Assembly: GCF_947496195.1 (NCBI RefSeq)
Contig: NZ_CANMBY010000002.1
Coordinates: 496,001-560,000, forward strand
DNA from: an uncultured Polaribacter sp.
GTDB lineage: Bacteria > Bacteroidota > Bacteroidia > Flavobacteriales > Flavobacteriaceae
Direction of reading: 5' to 3'
DNA length: 64,000 nt
Part shown: positions 8,903-17,656 of the stretch, one piece after another
Layout of the letters: each line of letters begins with the position of its first letter
Position numbering within the stretch: the first letter of the stretch is position 1
Program-made: the position numbers and the translations under genes
Notes under the pieces: model-generated
What the model saw: only the letters and a program-made list of their open reading frames with translations
Told to the model about the DNA's origin: nothing
Database searches by the model: none

Positions 8903-9654
8903 TGACCTATAAATTTTACTACATAAACTTAGATAAAAGTAAAGACAGAAGAACGTTTATGGAGAATCAGTTTAAAAAACTTGATATTCCTATTACTAGA
9001 ATTTCTGCAGTTTATGGTAAAGAATTAGATGCTTCTCTATTAAAAAAAGAGAAGAAAAAACATCATATTTTAGCACATTACCCATTACCTAACAATGGTG
9101 AGATAGGTATTTGTTTAACACATTTTAAATTATGGAAATTTCTTTCTGAACAACCAGAAGATTTTTCTATTGTATTAGAAGACGATGCTCTAGTAAATGA
9201 GGATTTTATAAAAGACTTACCAAAATTAATTTCAAAAATTTCTACGTCAGATTTTTTAGACATATCAGGTAAAAAAGGATTTTATTCATTAGAATCTGAT
9301 GAACTCATTACAAAATTTCTGATGCCCCCTGTTTTAATGATAGGCCAAATTATAGGTAAAAAAGCAGTTTTAAAACTTACTAATAATTTAAGTGATTACT
9401 ATGCTCCTATAGATGTAATGAAACAAGATGTTTACAAACACAAAGTGCCTTTATACAACACTAATAAACAATATGTAAAAAGTATTGATAAACAAATAGG
9501 TGGTAGTACTATTCAGCAAAACAATATGATTGCTTGGAAGAAAATAATTCGTGAAATATTTAGACCTTTTTGGCAACTATTGGCTTTGTTTACGTATAAA
9601 ACTCAAAGATGTTTTAGAAATTATTTCTTTTATAAATCTTTAGGTAAGAAATAA
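8902..9654 (+). CDS. Glycosyltransferase family 25 protein
   Basis: A 250-residue protein with the GT25 features of LPS/LOS galactosyltransferases: YYINLDKSKDRR at the N-terminus (6-17), GEIGICLTHFKLWKF (66-80) and the metal/donor motif LEDDA (92-96). It probably adds a hexose, often galactose in this family, to a surface oligosaccharide. The ATG overlaps the stop of the fucosyltransferase gene (TAATG), so both products are likely to act on one glycan. The C-terminal ~50 residues are basic. Specificity is unknown. Confidence 0.83.
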   Translation: MTYKFYYINLDKSKDRRTFMENQFKKLDIPITRISAVYGKELDASLLKKEKKKHHILAHYPLPNNGEIGICLTHFKLWKFLSEQPEDFSIVLEDDALVNEDFIKDLPKLISKISTSDFLDISGKKGFYSLESDELITKFLMPPVLMIGQIIGKKAVLKLTNNLSDYYAPIDVMKQDVYKHKVPLYNTNKQYVKSIDKQIGGSTIQQNNMIAWKKIIREIFRPFWQLLALFTYKTQRCFRNYFFYKSLGKK

Positions 9655-9655
9655 T

Positions 9656-10405
9656 TTATTTAACTCCCCTATTTAATAACCAGAGTTTAATATATCTAGT
9701 TAAGACAGCATAAGCTTGAGTAATTGATAAAACTAACCCTGTATAGCCGTCTAAAAACCCTTTCTTTAGAATAAAATGAGAAAATAATCTGTAAGTTGGT
9801 TTTATCAATATGTGATAAGCACTAACTTTTTTACCTTTAGAATGTAATTCTTTCGCTTTTAATTCTCCATATTGATGAATCTTTGATATAAAATGGTTAT
9901 AATTTTTATATCCAAAATGATCTATTTTATTTTTAAAAAAACCCAACTCTCCATTAGTTCTTATAGTCTCATGAACAATACCTTGATATGTACAATGTTC
10001 TTTTAAAAATAAACGAACCACTTTGTCTCTTTGCCATCCAGAATATTTTATTTTTTTACCAGCAAAGTAAAAACTCCTTCTTACATAGAAACCAACATTA
10101 TTTTTAGGATTTTGAACAGCGTCTAAAATTTCATTTTGAACTTCAGGAGTAACTCTTTCATCAGCATCTAACACATAAATCCAAGAATGTTTAGCTTTTG
10201 AAATTGCAAAGTTTTTTTGAGAAGAAAAATCATCAAACTTACGTTTGATGATTTTTACATTATGTTTTTCTGCTAACTCTACAGTTTTATCTGTACTAAA
10301 AGAATCTATTACAATGATTTCATCAGCAAATTCAACAGATTTTATAGCTGCCTCAATATGAATTTCTTCATTTAAAGTTGGAATTATTGCTGATATTTTT
10401 GTCAT
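9656..10405 (-). CDS. GT2 glycosyltransferase, WaaE/KdtX-like
   Basis: A 249-residue family 2 glycosyltransferase with TLNEE (10-14), a conserved IDSFSTDKT (33-41) and the DAD metal motif at 80-82 followed by ERVTPEV. FAGKKIKYSGWQRDKVVRLF and a long basic C-terminal region match the subgroup that adds a glucose-type residue to the lipopolysaccharide inner core. It lies 9 bases downstream of dapD and is probably co-transcribed with it. It converges on the GT25 gene with a single base between them. The acceptor is inferred from the family only. Confidence 0.82.
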   Translation of the reverse strand: MTKISAIIPTLNEEIHIEAAIKSVEFADEIIVIDSFSTDKTVELAEKHNVKIIKRKFDDFSSQKNFAISKAKHSWIYVLDADERVTPEVQNEILDAVQNPKNNVGFYVRRSFYFAGKKIKYSGWQRDKVVRLFLKEHCTYQGIVHETIRTNGELGFFKNKIDHFGYKNYNHFISKIHQYGELKAKELHSKGKKVSAYHILIKPTYRLFSHFILKKGFLDGYTGLVLSITQAYAVLTRYIKLWLLNRGVK

Positions 10406-10414
10406 TAATATAAA

Positions 10415-11230
10415 TTAAACTGCTACATCATACTCACGTAACGCGTCGTTTAAAGAGGTTTTTTTGTTTGTACTTTCTTTTCTTTTTCCAATTATTAATG
10501 CACAAGGAACTTGATACTCTCCAGCATTAAATTTCTTTGTATAGCTGCCAGGAATTACTACAGATCTTGCAGGAACAATACCTTTCATTTCTTTAGGTTC
10601 ATCTCCAGTAACATCAATAATTTTTGTAGACATTGTTAAAACAACATTAGCTCCTAAAACAGCTTCTTTTTCTACTCTAACTCCTTCTACTACTATACAT
10701 CTAGAGCCAATAAAGGCACCATCTTCAATAATTACGGGTGCTGCCTGTAAAGGTTCTAATACTCCTCCAATTCCAACTCCACCAGATAAATGTACATTTT
10801 TACCAATTTGAGCACAACTACCAACAGTTGCCCAAGTATCTACCATTGTTCCTTCGTCTACATACGCTCCAATATTAACGTAACTTGGCATTAAAATAGT
10901 ACCTGAAGAAATATAAGCACCATGTCTAGCCACAGCATTTGGTACAACTCTTATTCCTCTTTCTTCATAATTTCTTTTTAAAGGAATTTTATCATGATAC
11001 TCAAAAATACCAGCTTCTAAAGTTTCCATTTTTTGAATAGGGAAATACAAAACAACTGCCTTTTTAACCCATTCATTCACTTGCCAACCATTTTCTATAG
11101 GTTCTGCAACTCTTAACTCTCCTTTATCTAATAAATCCACCACTTTTCTAATGGTAGAAATAGTTTGTTCTTGTTTTAATAACTCACGATTCTCCCAAGC
11201 TGATTCTATGATTTTTTTAATATCTTCCAT
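10415..11230 (-). CDS. dapD: 2,3,4,5-tetrahydropyridine-2,6-dicarboxylate N-succinyltransferase
   Basis: A 271-residue enzyme of the succinylase branch of meso-diaminopimelate and lysine synthesis; it uses succinyl-CoA in the cytoplasm. The N-terminal helical domain contains NGWQVNEWVKKAVVLYF. It is followed by hexapeptide repeats of a left-handed beta-helix (~100-220), including GAYVDEGTMVDTWATVGSCAQIG and a C-terminal SVVIPGSYTKKF. Length equals the usual family length. dapA lies elsewhere in this window (44.8-45.6 kb), so the pathway genes are scattered. Confidence 0.95.
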   Translation of the reverse strand: MEDIKKIIESAWENRELLKQEQTISTIRKVVDLLDKGELRVAEPIENGWQVNEWVKKAVVLYFPIQKMETLEAGIFEYHDKIPLKRNYEERGIRVVPNAVARHGAYISSGTILMPSYVNIGAYVDEGTMVDTWATVGSCAQIGKNVHLSGGVGIGGVLEPLQAAPVIIEDGAFIGSRCIVVEGVRVEKEAVLGANVVLTMSTKIIDVTGDEPKEMKGIVPARSVVIPGSYTKKFNAGEYQVPCALIIGKRKESTNKKTSLNDALREYDVAV

Positions 11231-11249
11231 AATTATAATTTTAACGATA

Positions 11250-11257
11250 CAAATATA
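11250..11257 (-). promoter_or_regulatory. -7 promoter box upstream of dapD
   Basis: Minus-strand TATATTTG matches TAnnTTTG, 19 bases before the dapD ATG. Confidence 0.6.
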
Positions 11258-11325
11258 ATTCTATCAATAAAATTCGAAGCGAATATACATTTTTTAAACA
11301 TATTATCTATCCTTGTTTAAATTCT

Positions 11326-11333
11326 TAAATTTG
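11326..11333 (+). promoter_or_regulatory. -7 promoter box upstream of ruvX
   Basis: TAAATTTG matches TAnnTTTG and ends 19 bases before the TTG start of ruvX. With the dapD box it makes this 122-base gap a divergent promoter region. Confidence 0.55.
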
Positions 11334-11352
11334 CTGAAAAATAAATTAAAAA

Positions 11353-11763
11353 TTGGGACGAATATTAGCCATAGATTTTGGAAAAGTAAGGACAGGAATA
11401 GCCATAACAGATGAGCTTCAAATAATAGCTTCTGGTTTAACAACTGTTGAAACTAAATTATTAATCTCTTTTTTAAAAGATTATATTTCTAGAGAAAATG
11501 TAGAGCTTTTTATTATTGGCAAACCCAAACAAATGAATAATAATGATAGTGAAAGTGAAGCACTTATACTTCCATTTATTAAAAAATTACAAAAAGAAAT
11601 TCCTCAAATTCCTTTAAAAAGAGTTGATGAACGATTTACTTCTAAAATGGCTTTTCAAACCATGATAGATGGAGGTTTAAAGAAAAAACAAAGGCAAGAT
11701 AAAGGATTAATTGACGAAATTAGTGCAACCATTATCTTACAATCTTACTTATATAGTCAATAA
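11353..11763 (+). CDS. ruvX: Holliday junction resolvase RuvX/YqgF
   Basis: A 136-residue RNase H-fold protein of the YqgF family, associated with 16S rRNA 5'-end processing and proposed to resolve Holliday junctions. It starts GRILAIDFGKVRTGIAI with the first catalytic Asp in AIDFG; VDERFTSKMA and a late Asp in LIDEISATIIL complete the active site. The start is TTG at 11353: the family's conserved GRILAID sequence follows immediately, and no ATG is available in that position. A promoter box sits upstream. Confidence 0.9.
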   Translation: MGRILAIDFGKVRTGIAITDELQIIASGLTTVETKLLISFLKDYISRENVELFIIGKPKQMNNNDSESEALILPFIKKLQKEIPQIPLKRVDERFTSKMAFQTMIDGGLKKKQRQDKGLIDEISATIILQSYLYSQ

Positions 11764-11811
11764 TTTTAGTAAAAGCTTTTTTAAAAATTCGTGATTACTA
11801 AATTGATGTTG

Positions 11812-11819
11812 TATTTTTG
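11812..11819 (+). promoter_or_regulatory. -7 promoter box of def, which decides its start codon
   Basis: TATTTTTG matches TAnnTTTG. It contains the TTG (11817-11819) that would otherwise extend def by seven residues; that TTG lies inside the promoter, so translation must start later, at the ATG at 11838. Confidence 0.65.
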
Positions 11820-11837
11820 CCACCAAAATTTAAAAGA

Positions 11838-12428
11838 ATGATTTTACCTATTGTAGCTTATGGGGATCCAGTATTAAGGAAAGTAGCCAAAGAAATAGAT
11901 GCTGATTACCCAAATTTAAAAGAGCTAATAGCTAACATGAAAGAGACTATGTATAATGCCTCTGGTGTTGGTTTAGCTGCACCTCAAATTGGTAAAGACA
12001 TACGTTTATTTGTTATTGATGCATCACCATTTGCAGAAGATGATGATTTAAGTGAAGAAGATAGAGCTGCATTAAAAGATTTTAATAGAGTTTTTATTAA
12101 TGCAGAAATTATAGAAGAAGAAGGTGAAGAGTGGGCTTTTAATGAAGGATGCTTAAGTATACCTGATGTTCGTCAAGATGTATATCGTCAACCAAAAGTT
12201 ACTTTTACATATCAAGATGAAGATTTTAATACACATACAGAAACTTTAGAAGGCTTAGCTGCTAGAGTTTTTCAACATGAGTATGATCATATTGAAGGAA
12301 TTTTATTTACAGACAAGCTATCATCTCTTAAAAAGAGATTGATTAAAAAGAAGTTAGATAATATATCAAAAGGAAAAATTAGAGCAGATTATAGAATGCG
12401 TTTTCCTAATTTAAAAAAAGGTAAATAG
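11838..12428 (+). CDS. def: Peptide deformylase
   Basis: A 196-residue metalloenzyme that removes the formyl group from the initiator Met of new proteins. All three motifs are visible: GVGLAAPQ (43-50), EGCLS with metal ligand Cys105, and HEYDH with His147, Glu148 and His151. An insertion rich in Asp and Glu (~67-82) between the first two motifs resembles that of other Bacteroidota enzymes. I start at ATG 11838 because the upstream TTG lies in the promoter box. DUF5606 and mazG follow closely on the same strand. Confidence 0.95.
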   Translation: MILPIVAYGDPVLRKVAKEIDADYPNLKELIANMKETMYNASGVGLAAPQIGKDIRLFVIDASPFAEDDDLSEEDRAALKDFNRVFINAEIIEEEGEEWAFNEGCLSIPDVRQDVYRQPKVTFTYQDEDFNTHTETLEGLAARVFQHEYDHIEGILFTDKLSSLKKRLIKKKLDNISKGKIRADYRMRFPNLKKGK

Positions 12429-12458
12429 TCTTTAAACAAGACACAAAAAATATAAAAA

Positions 12459-12881
12459 ATGGAGTTTAGTAAAATTATTTCAGTAGCTGGAAAACCAGGT
12501 TTATTTCAGGTGATTTCTCAATCTAAAAATGCAATTATTGTAGAATCTTTAATTGATAAAAAAAGAGTTGCAGTTAATGCAACACAAAATGTTAGCTTGT
12601 TAGAAAATATAGCAATCTATACTTACGAAGAAGATTTACCTTTATTGAATGTTTTTAAAGCTATATCTGAAAAAGCAGAAGGTAAAAAAGCAATTTCACA
12701 TAAAGAAAGTGGAAACAAATTACAAGCTTATTTTGCTGAAGTTTTACCTAATTATGATGATGAAAGAGTTTATACATCTAACATAAAAAAAGTAATTCAG
12801 TGGTATAACCTACTTATTGATGCAGGTTTAGATTTTTCTAAAATTGAAGAATCTACTGAGGAAAATGAAGTAAAGGCTTAG
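12459..12881 (+). CDS. DUF5606 family protein
   Basis: A 140-residue soluble protein that starts MEFSKIISVAGKPGLFQVIS and has a small beta-rich N-terminal half (~1-65, SH3-like by appearance) and a helical C-terminal half ending in an acidic tail. It matches DUF5606, a conserved Bacteroidota family of unknown function usually found between def and mazG, as here. The gap to def is 30 bases and mazG begins on the base after its stop, so an operon is likely. Confidence 0.82.
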   Translation: MEFSKIISVAGKPGLFQVISQSKNAIIVESLIDKKRVAVNATQNVSLLENIAIYTYEEDLPLLNVFKAISEKAEGKKAISHKESGNKLQAYFAEVLPNYDDERVYTSNIKKVIQWYNLLIDAGLDFSKIEESTEENEVKA

Positions 12882-13661
12882 ATGAATTCTAGAGAAAGTC
12901 AGTTAAAAGCAATAAATCGTCTATTAGATATTATGGATGATTTACGTGAAAAATGTCCTTGGGACAAAAAACAGACTTTAGAAAGCCTTCGTCATTTAAC
13001 CATTGAAGAAACTTACGAACTTGCAGATGCTATTTTAGATAACGATCTACAAGAAATTAAAAAAGAACTTGGTGATGTTCTTTTACACATCGTCTTTTAC
13101 GCAAAAATAGGAAGCGAAAAAAATGCTTTTGACATTGCTGATGTTGCAAACAGTATTTGTGATAAATTAATTGATAGACATCCTCATATTTATGGTGATG
13201 TAAAGGTTGATAATGAAGAAGATGTAAAACGCAATTGGGAGCAATTAAAATTGAAAGAAGGTAAAACATCTGTTTTAGAAGGTGTACCAAAAAGTTTACC
13301 TGCAGTTGTAAAAGCTAACAGAATTCAAGAAAAGGTAGCTGGTGTTGGTTTTGATTGGGAACAACCAGAACAAGTTTGGGAAAAAGTACAAGAAGAACTT
13401 TCTGAACTAAATACAGAAATAAAAAAAGGAAATAAAGAGAATATTGAAAAAGAATTTGGAGATGTTCTTTTCTCTATGATTAACTACGCAAGATTTATTG
13501 GTGTAAATCCTGAAAATGCTTTAGAAAAAACCAATAAAAAATTCATCAATAGATTTCAATATTTAGAAAAAGCAGCGAAAAAAGAAGGTAAACAACTCTC
13601 AGAAATGTCTTTAGCAGAAATGGATGTTTATTGGGAAGCTTCAAAAAAACTATACAAATAA
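12882..13661 (+). CDS. mazG: Nucleoside triphosphate pyrophosphohydrolase
   Basis: A 259-residue protein with two MazG domains in tandem. The first has CPWDKKQTLESLRHL and EETYEL followed by KELGDVLLHI; the second has KVQEELSEL and KEFGDVLFSM. The paired Glu and Asp residues bind Mg and the triphosphate. The enzyme hydrolyses NTPs or dNTPs to the monophosphate and PPi and probably cleans the nucleotide pool. Length is typical of the long MazG form. Its ATG directly follows the DUF5606 stop. Confidence 0.92.
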   Translation: MNSRESQLKAINRLLDIMDDLREKCPWDKKQTLESLRHLTIEETYELADAILDNDLQEIKKELGDVLLHIVFYAKIGSEKNAFDIADVANSICDKLIDRHPHIYGDVKVDNEEDVKRNWEQLKLKEGKTSVLEGVPKSLPAVVKANRIQEKVAGVGFDWEQPEQVWEKVQEELSELNTEIKKGNKENIEKEFGDVLFSMINYARFIGVNPENALEKTNKKFINRFQYLEKAAKKEGKQLSEMSLAEMDVYWEASKKLYK

Positions 13662-13770
13662 TCGATTTTTAGTTTACGTATTTATCTTAATTATACGTTA
13701 AAGAATTTTTCATAATATTGATTTTAAATAATCTTTTATAACTTTAGAAGAAATTAAAAATCAACCAATT

Positions 13771-14262
13771 ATGAAAATTAGTAATTATTTTTTTCTAACA
13801 CTACTCTTTTCTATTCTTCTATTTTCTTCATGTATCACTCAAAAAGAAGAAAAAGAAGTTAGTAAAAAAGAATACAATCAAGAAGATTTTAAAGCAGTAG
13901 AAAATGCCATTTTAGATTATGTAGAGGCTTTATATTTAGTAGATTCTACAAGAATTATAAAAAGTGTAGATCCTAAATTACGTAAAATTGGATATTGGTA
14001 TAATCCAAAAGAAAAAGCATATAGAGATAATTTAGAAATGACTCATCAACAATTAGTGCGTCTGGCTGCAAGATGGAATTCAGATTATGATCAAGCAGAT
14101 GAAAACTCACCAAAAGAAATTGAAATTTTTGATGTAAATTCTAAAACAGCGTCTGCTAAATTAACTGCGGTTTGGGGTATTGATTTATTTCATTTAGCAA
14201 AAGTAGATAATCAATGGAAAATTGTAAATGTAATTTGGCAAAGTCAACCAGATGAAGAATAA
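13771..14262 (+). CDS. NTF2-fold (putative lumazine-binding family) lipoprotein
   Basis: A 163-residue exported protein. A lipoprotein signal peptide ends at LFSSC (Cys21), and a Lys/Glu-rich linker follows. The remainder resembles the NTF2-like 'putative lumazine-binding' family: AVENAILDYVEALYLVDSTRI, RLAARWN, and a final strand pair LFHLAKVDNQWKIVNVIWQ. It may be a periplasmic ligand-binding or enzyme-like protein; no catalytic residue can be named. TATAACTTTA (13736-13745) upstream is a near-match to the -7 box. A 38-residue reading frame overlaps its end. Confidence 0.72.
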   Translation: MKISNYFFLTLLFSILLFSSCITQKEEKEVSKKEYNQEDFKAVENAILDYVEALYLVDSTRIIKSVDPKLRKIGYWYNPKEKAYRDNLEMTHQQLVRLAARWNSDYDQADENSPKEIEIFDVNSKTASAKLTAVWGIDLFHLAKVDNQWKIVNVIWQSQPDEE

Positions 14263-14368
14263 AAACAAAGCAATATTAATCGTATTTATTTTAGTAGCGT
14301 TAGCTCTTTTTTTACTTTATATAGAAATGGCTGTTGGAGTTTTTGGATCATCTATATCTGGTTCATAA
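14252..14368 (+). CDS. Small single-span membrane protein, 38 residues
   Basis: An ATG at 14252 opens a 38-residue frame that overlaps the end of the lipoprotein gene by 11 bases and stops at 14366-14368. The product has a Lys/Asn-rich start (MKNKNK), one hydrophobic helix (~residues 7-23), and a Gly/Ser-rich end. The translational overlap, positive-inside topology and the hairpin just downstream make a real gene plausible. I do not recognise a family, and only conservation would settle it. Confidence 0.5.
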   Translation: MKNKNKAILIVFILVALALFLLYIEMAVGVFGSSISGS

Positions 14369-14372
14369 AAAA

Positions 14373-14398
14373 ACCTCTCGAAATTGAGAGGCTTATTT
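14373..14398 (-). terminator. Intrinsic terminator after lon
   Basis: Stem CCTCTC/GAGAGG (14374-14379 with 14386-14391) with a 6-base loop. On the minus strand it is followed by seven T, directly downstream of the lon stop. On the plus strand the tail is a weaker CTTATTTATT, so it may also stop the small membrane-protein transcript. Confidence 0.75.
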
Positions 14399-14399
14399 A

Positions 14400-16853
14400 T
14401 TAATTTAACTTTTTAGCATTTTTAACTTTTTGTTTAGTTAGAGCAATATCTATAACTTGTTTCATATCTGAAACATAATGGAATGTTAAGCCTTTTAGAT
14501 AACTTTCTTTTATTTCTAAAATGTCTTTTCTATTGTCTTCACATAAAATAATTTCCTTAATATTAGCTCTTTTAGCTGCCAATATTTTTTCTTTTATTCC
14601 ACCTACAGGTAATACTTTTCCACGTAAAGTAATTTCACCAGTCATTGCTAATTTACTTTTTACTTTACGTTGCGTATAAGAAGAAACTAAAGAAGTTAAC
14701 ATAGTAATACCAGCACTTGGTCCATCTTTTGGGGTTGCTCCTTCAGGTACATGAATGTGCACATCATATTTATCTAAAACCTCTGGATTAATTCCAAAAC
14801 TTTCTGCATTAGACTTAATGTATTTTACAGCAATAGTAGCAGATTCTTTCATTACATTACCTAAGTTACCAGTTATAGAAAGGTTTCCTTTACCCTTAGA
14901 TAAAATAGATTCTATAAATAAAATATCACCTCCTACTCTTGTCCAAGCTAAACCAGTAACAACACCAGCAACATCATTAGTTTCGTACTTATCTTTGTTT
15001 CTTGGTGTACCTAAAATTTCTTCTACTTTTTCTGTTGAAAGAGAAATATCGTATTCTTCTTCTAAAGCAATCGATTTTGCAGCAAAACGCACTAATTTAG
15101 CAATTTGCTTTTCTAAACCACGAACTCCAGATTCTCTAGTATAACCTTCTATAACTTGTTCTATTTGCTTTTTTCCAAGTTTTAAATGCTTAGCACTTAA
15201 GCCATGTTCTTTTAATTGCTTTGGTAATAAATGTCTTTTAGCTATCTCTACTTTTTCTTCAATAGTATACCCAGTAACATTTATAATTTCCATTCTATCA
15301 CGTAAAGCCCAAGGAATCTGACCTAAATTATTAGCTGTAGCAATAAATAATACTTTAGATAAATCATAACCAACCTCTAAATAATTATCGTAAAAAGCTT
15401 CATTTTGCTCAGGATCTAAGACTTCTAACATAGCAGAAGACGGATCTCCTTGATGACTTTGTCCTAACTTATCAATTTCATCCAACACAAAAACAGGATT
15501 AGAAGTACCAGCCTTTTTTAAGTTTTGAATTAAACGTCCAGGCATTGCACCTATATACGTTTTTCTATGTCCTCTTATTTCAGCTTCATCACGTAAACCA
15601 CCTAAAGACATTCTTACATATTTTCGTCCTAAAGATTCTGCTATAGATTTACCTAAAGATGTTTTACCAACTCCTGGAGGTCCATATAAACAAATAATTG
15701 GAGATTTCATATCACCTTTTAACTTTAAAACAGCTAAATATTCTATGATTCTCTCTTTTACTTTTTCTAATCCAAAATGGTCTCTATCTAAAACTTTAGT
15801 AGCGTTTTTTAAATCGAATTTATCTTCTGAGTAAATTCCCCAAGGTAATTCTAACAATAACTCTAAATAGCTTCTTTGTACACCATACTCAGCAGCTTGA
15901 GGATTCATTCTTTTTAATCGAGAAATTTCTTTCTCAAAAGTTTCTGCTACTTCTTTAGACCATTTTTTAGATTTTGCTTTAGTACGCATTTCTTCTAATT
16001 CTTGGTCATTAGAAACACCTCCTAATTCTTCTTGAATGGTTTTAAGTTGTTGATGAAGATAATACTCTCTTTGTTGTTGATCTAAATCTTCTCTTGTTTT
16101 AGACTGTATATCGTTTCTTAACTTTAGTTTTTGTAGTTCTTTGTTTAGGTTTTTAAGTGTTAACAAAGCACGTTCTTGTAAATTATCTTTTTCTAAAATA
16201 ACTTGTTTGTGCATTACACTCAAGTCCATATTAGAAGCAATAAAATTGACTAAAAAAGAATTTGATTGAATGTTTTTTATAGCAAAAGAAGCTTCACTTG
16301 GTAACATAGGATTTTCCTTTATTACCTCTAATGCTTGATCTTTAATTGAGTCAATAATAGCCTCGAATTCTTTTTTGTCTTCAATTACTCTATCTTCATT
16401 AGCTTCTTTAACAGTTGCTCTTAAATAGGGTTTTTCTTGAATGACCTCATCAATTTCAAAACGTTTTTTACCCTGAATAATTACTGTTGTATTACCATCA
16501 GGCATTTTTAAAACTCTTAATATTTGAGCTACAACACCTGTTGTATAAATATCTTTTAAAGTAGGTTCTTCTTTTTCTTCATTACGTTGTGCAACAACTC
16601 CAATAATTTTATCTCCTTTATTAGCATCTTTAATTAATTGGATAGATTTATCTCTACCTGCAGTAATAGGAATTACTACTCCTGGAAATAAAACTGTATT
16701 TTTTAAAGGAAGGATTGGTAAAGTCTCTGGAACGCTTTCATTATTTATTATTTCTTCATCTTCTGGAGTCATTAATGGTATTAACTCAGAATCTTCATTC
16801 ATCATTCTTTGAAAAGACAAACTGTCTAACTTTATAATTTTTGATTTGCTCAT
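14400..16853 (-). CDS. lon: ATP-dependent endopeptidase Lon
   Basis: An 817-residue cytoplasmic AAA+ protease that degrades misfolded and regulatory proteins. In order it has the LON substrate-binding domain (~40-240), a coiled-coil region (~230-310), the AAA+ module with Walker A GPPGVGKT (391-398) and FVLDEIDK, and the protease domain. There KDGPSAG holds nucleophile Ser713, and Lys756 in GGIKEK completes the Ser-Lys dyad. It is full length. No TAnnTTTG box is evident upstream, but a perfect inverted repeat lies 13 bases before the start (16866-16878), which may reflect special, perhaps stress, control. Confidence 0.96.
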   Translation of the reverse strand: MSKSKIIKLDSLSFQRMMNEDSELIPLMTPEDEEIINNESVPETLPILPLKNTVLFPGVVIPITAGRDKSIQLIKDANKGDKIIGVVAQRNEEKEEPTLKDIYTTGVVAQILRVLKMPDGNTTVIIQGKKRFEIDEVIQEKPYLRATVKEANEDRVIEDKKEFEAIIDSIKDQALEVIKENPMLPSEASFAIKNIQSNSFLVNFIASNMDLSVMHKQVILEKDNLQERALLTLKNLNKELQKLKLRNDIQSKTREDLDQQQREYYLHQQLKTIQEELGGVSNDQELEEMRTKAKSKKWSKEVAETFEKEISRLKRMNPQAAEYGVQRSYLELLLELPWGIYSEDKFDLKNATKVLDRDHFGLEKVKERIIEYLAVLKLKGDMKSPIICLYGPPGVGKTSLGKSIAESLGRKYVRMSLGGLRDEAEIRGHRKTYIGAMPGRLIQNLKKAGTSNPVFVLDEIDKLGQSHQGDPSSAMLEVLDPEQNEAFYDNYLEVGYDLSKVLFIATANNLGQIPWALRDRMEIINVTGYTIEEKVEIAKRHLLPKQLKEHGLSAKHLKLGKKQIEQVIEGYTRESGVRGLEKQIAKLVRFAAKSIALEEEYDISLSTEKVEEILGTPRNKDKYETNDVAGVVTGLAWTRVGGDILFIESILSKGKGNLSITGNLGNVMKESATIAVKYIKSNAESFGINPEVLDKYDVHIHVPEGATPKDGPSAGITMLTSLVSSYTQRKVKSKLAMTGEITLRGKVLPVGGIKEKILAAKRANIKEIILCEDNRKDILEIKESYLKGLTFHYVSDMKQVIDIALTKQKVKNAKKLN

Positions 16854-16865
16854 TTGCTATATATC

Positions 16866-16878
16866 TGTCATTCTGACA
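16866..16878. promoter_or_regulatory. Inverted repeat upstream of lon, possible operator
   Basis: TGTCA-TTC-TGACA is a perfect palindrome with 5-base arms and a 3-base spacer. Its edge lies 12 bases before the lon ATG, in the 236-base gap between lon and the divergent sigma-factor gene. The position suits a repressor or activator site at the lon promoter. The rest of the gap is AT-rich; TACATTTA (17023-17030) is a weak -7-like match for the sigma operon. Confidence 0.45.
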
Positions 16879-17089
16879 TTAAGTATTATTAAATAATAGT
16901 TTAACATCATTCTTTTTAATTATAAATATTTGATAATCAATTTTTTAAAAAAATACAAAATTGATATTTGTTATTATAAGTCAATTCTTATGCCAAAGAA
17001 AACATTTACTATTTAAAAATATTTACATTTATAAAAATAAAACTGTCACAACTTAAAAACTACAGTGTCTTTACTATAGAAATGTTTCA

Positions 17090-17656
17090 TTGGAAGCTAA
17101 TCAACCACATATAACCAACCTAATAAAACGCTGCAAATCGTCTGATAAAAATGCGCAGTTACAATTATACAAAGCTTATTATAAAGCTATGTTTAATGCT
17201 GCCCATAGAATTTTAAAAGATAGTTATGAAGCAGAAGATATTATGCAAGAGGCATTTTTAACTGCCTTTACAAAAATTGATAGTTTTAAAGGTGAAGTTA
17301 CTTTTGGTGCATGGTTAAAACGTATTGTTATTAATAAAAGCTTAACGCAATTAAAGAAAAACAATAGGTATGAAGAAGTTAAAATGGAGGTAATACCTTC
17401 TAATGAAATAGAAGATGAAGCTATAGATTATTCTGGTTTACACCCAAAAAGTGTAATGCTAAACTTACAAAGTTTAAAAGAAAATTATAGAGTTGTATTA
17501 ACCTTAAATTTAATTGAAGGTTATGATTATGAAGAAATTGCACAAATTTTAAATTATACAAACGAAAATGTGAGAACCACAGTTTCTAGAGCAAAGAAAA
17601 AATTAAAGCAAGTAATACTTGCACAAAACATAAAAGCGCAAGCATATGGAAGATAA
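17090..17656 (+). CDS. RNA polymerase sigma factor, ECF (sigma-70) family
   Basis: A 188-residue alternative sigma factor. Region 2 contains AAHRILKDSYEAEDIMQEAF (~36-55) and TFGAWLKRIVIN; region 4 holds the helix-turn-helix GYDYEEIAQILNYTNENVRTTVSRAKKKLKQ near the C-terminus. The start is TTG at 17090: the only nearby upstream ATG (17082) is in another frame. The gene overlaps the next by 11 bases, as sigma and anti-sigma genes often do. It probably controls its own operon in response to envelope conditions; that is inference. Confidence 0.9.
   Translation: MEANQPHITNLIKRCKSSDKNAQLQLYKAYYKAMFNAAHRILKDSYEAEDIMQEAFLTAFTKIDSFKGEVTFGAWLKRIVINKSLTQLKKNNRYEEVKMEVIPSNEIEDEAIDYSGLHPKSVMLNLQSLKENYRVVLTLNLIEGYDYEEIAQILNYTNENVRTTVSRAKKKLKQVILAQNIKAQAYGR

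Noticed and set aside
13057..13290. Antisense frame of 77 residues inside mazG
   Set aside because: It lies opposite a well-supported gene, has a His/Leu-rich composition typical of a complement of Lys/Glu codons, and matches no motif.
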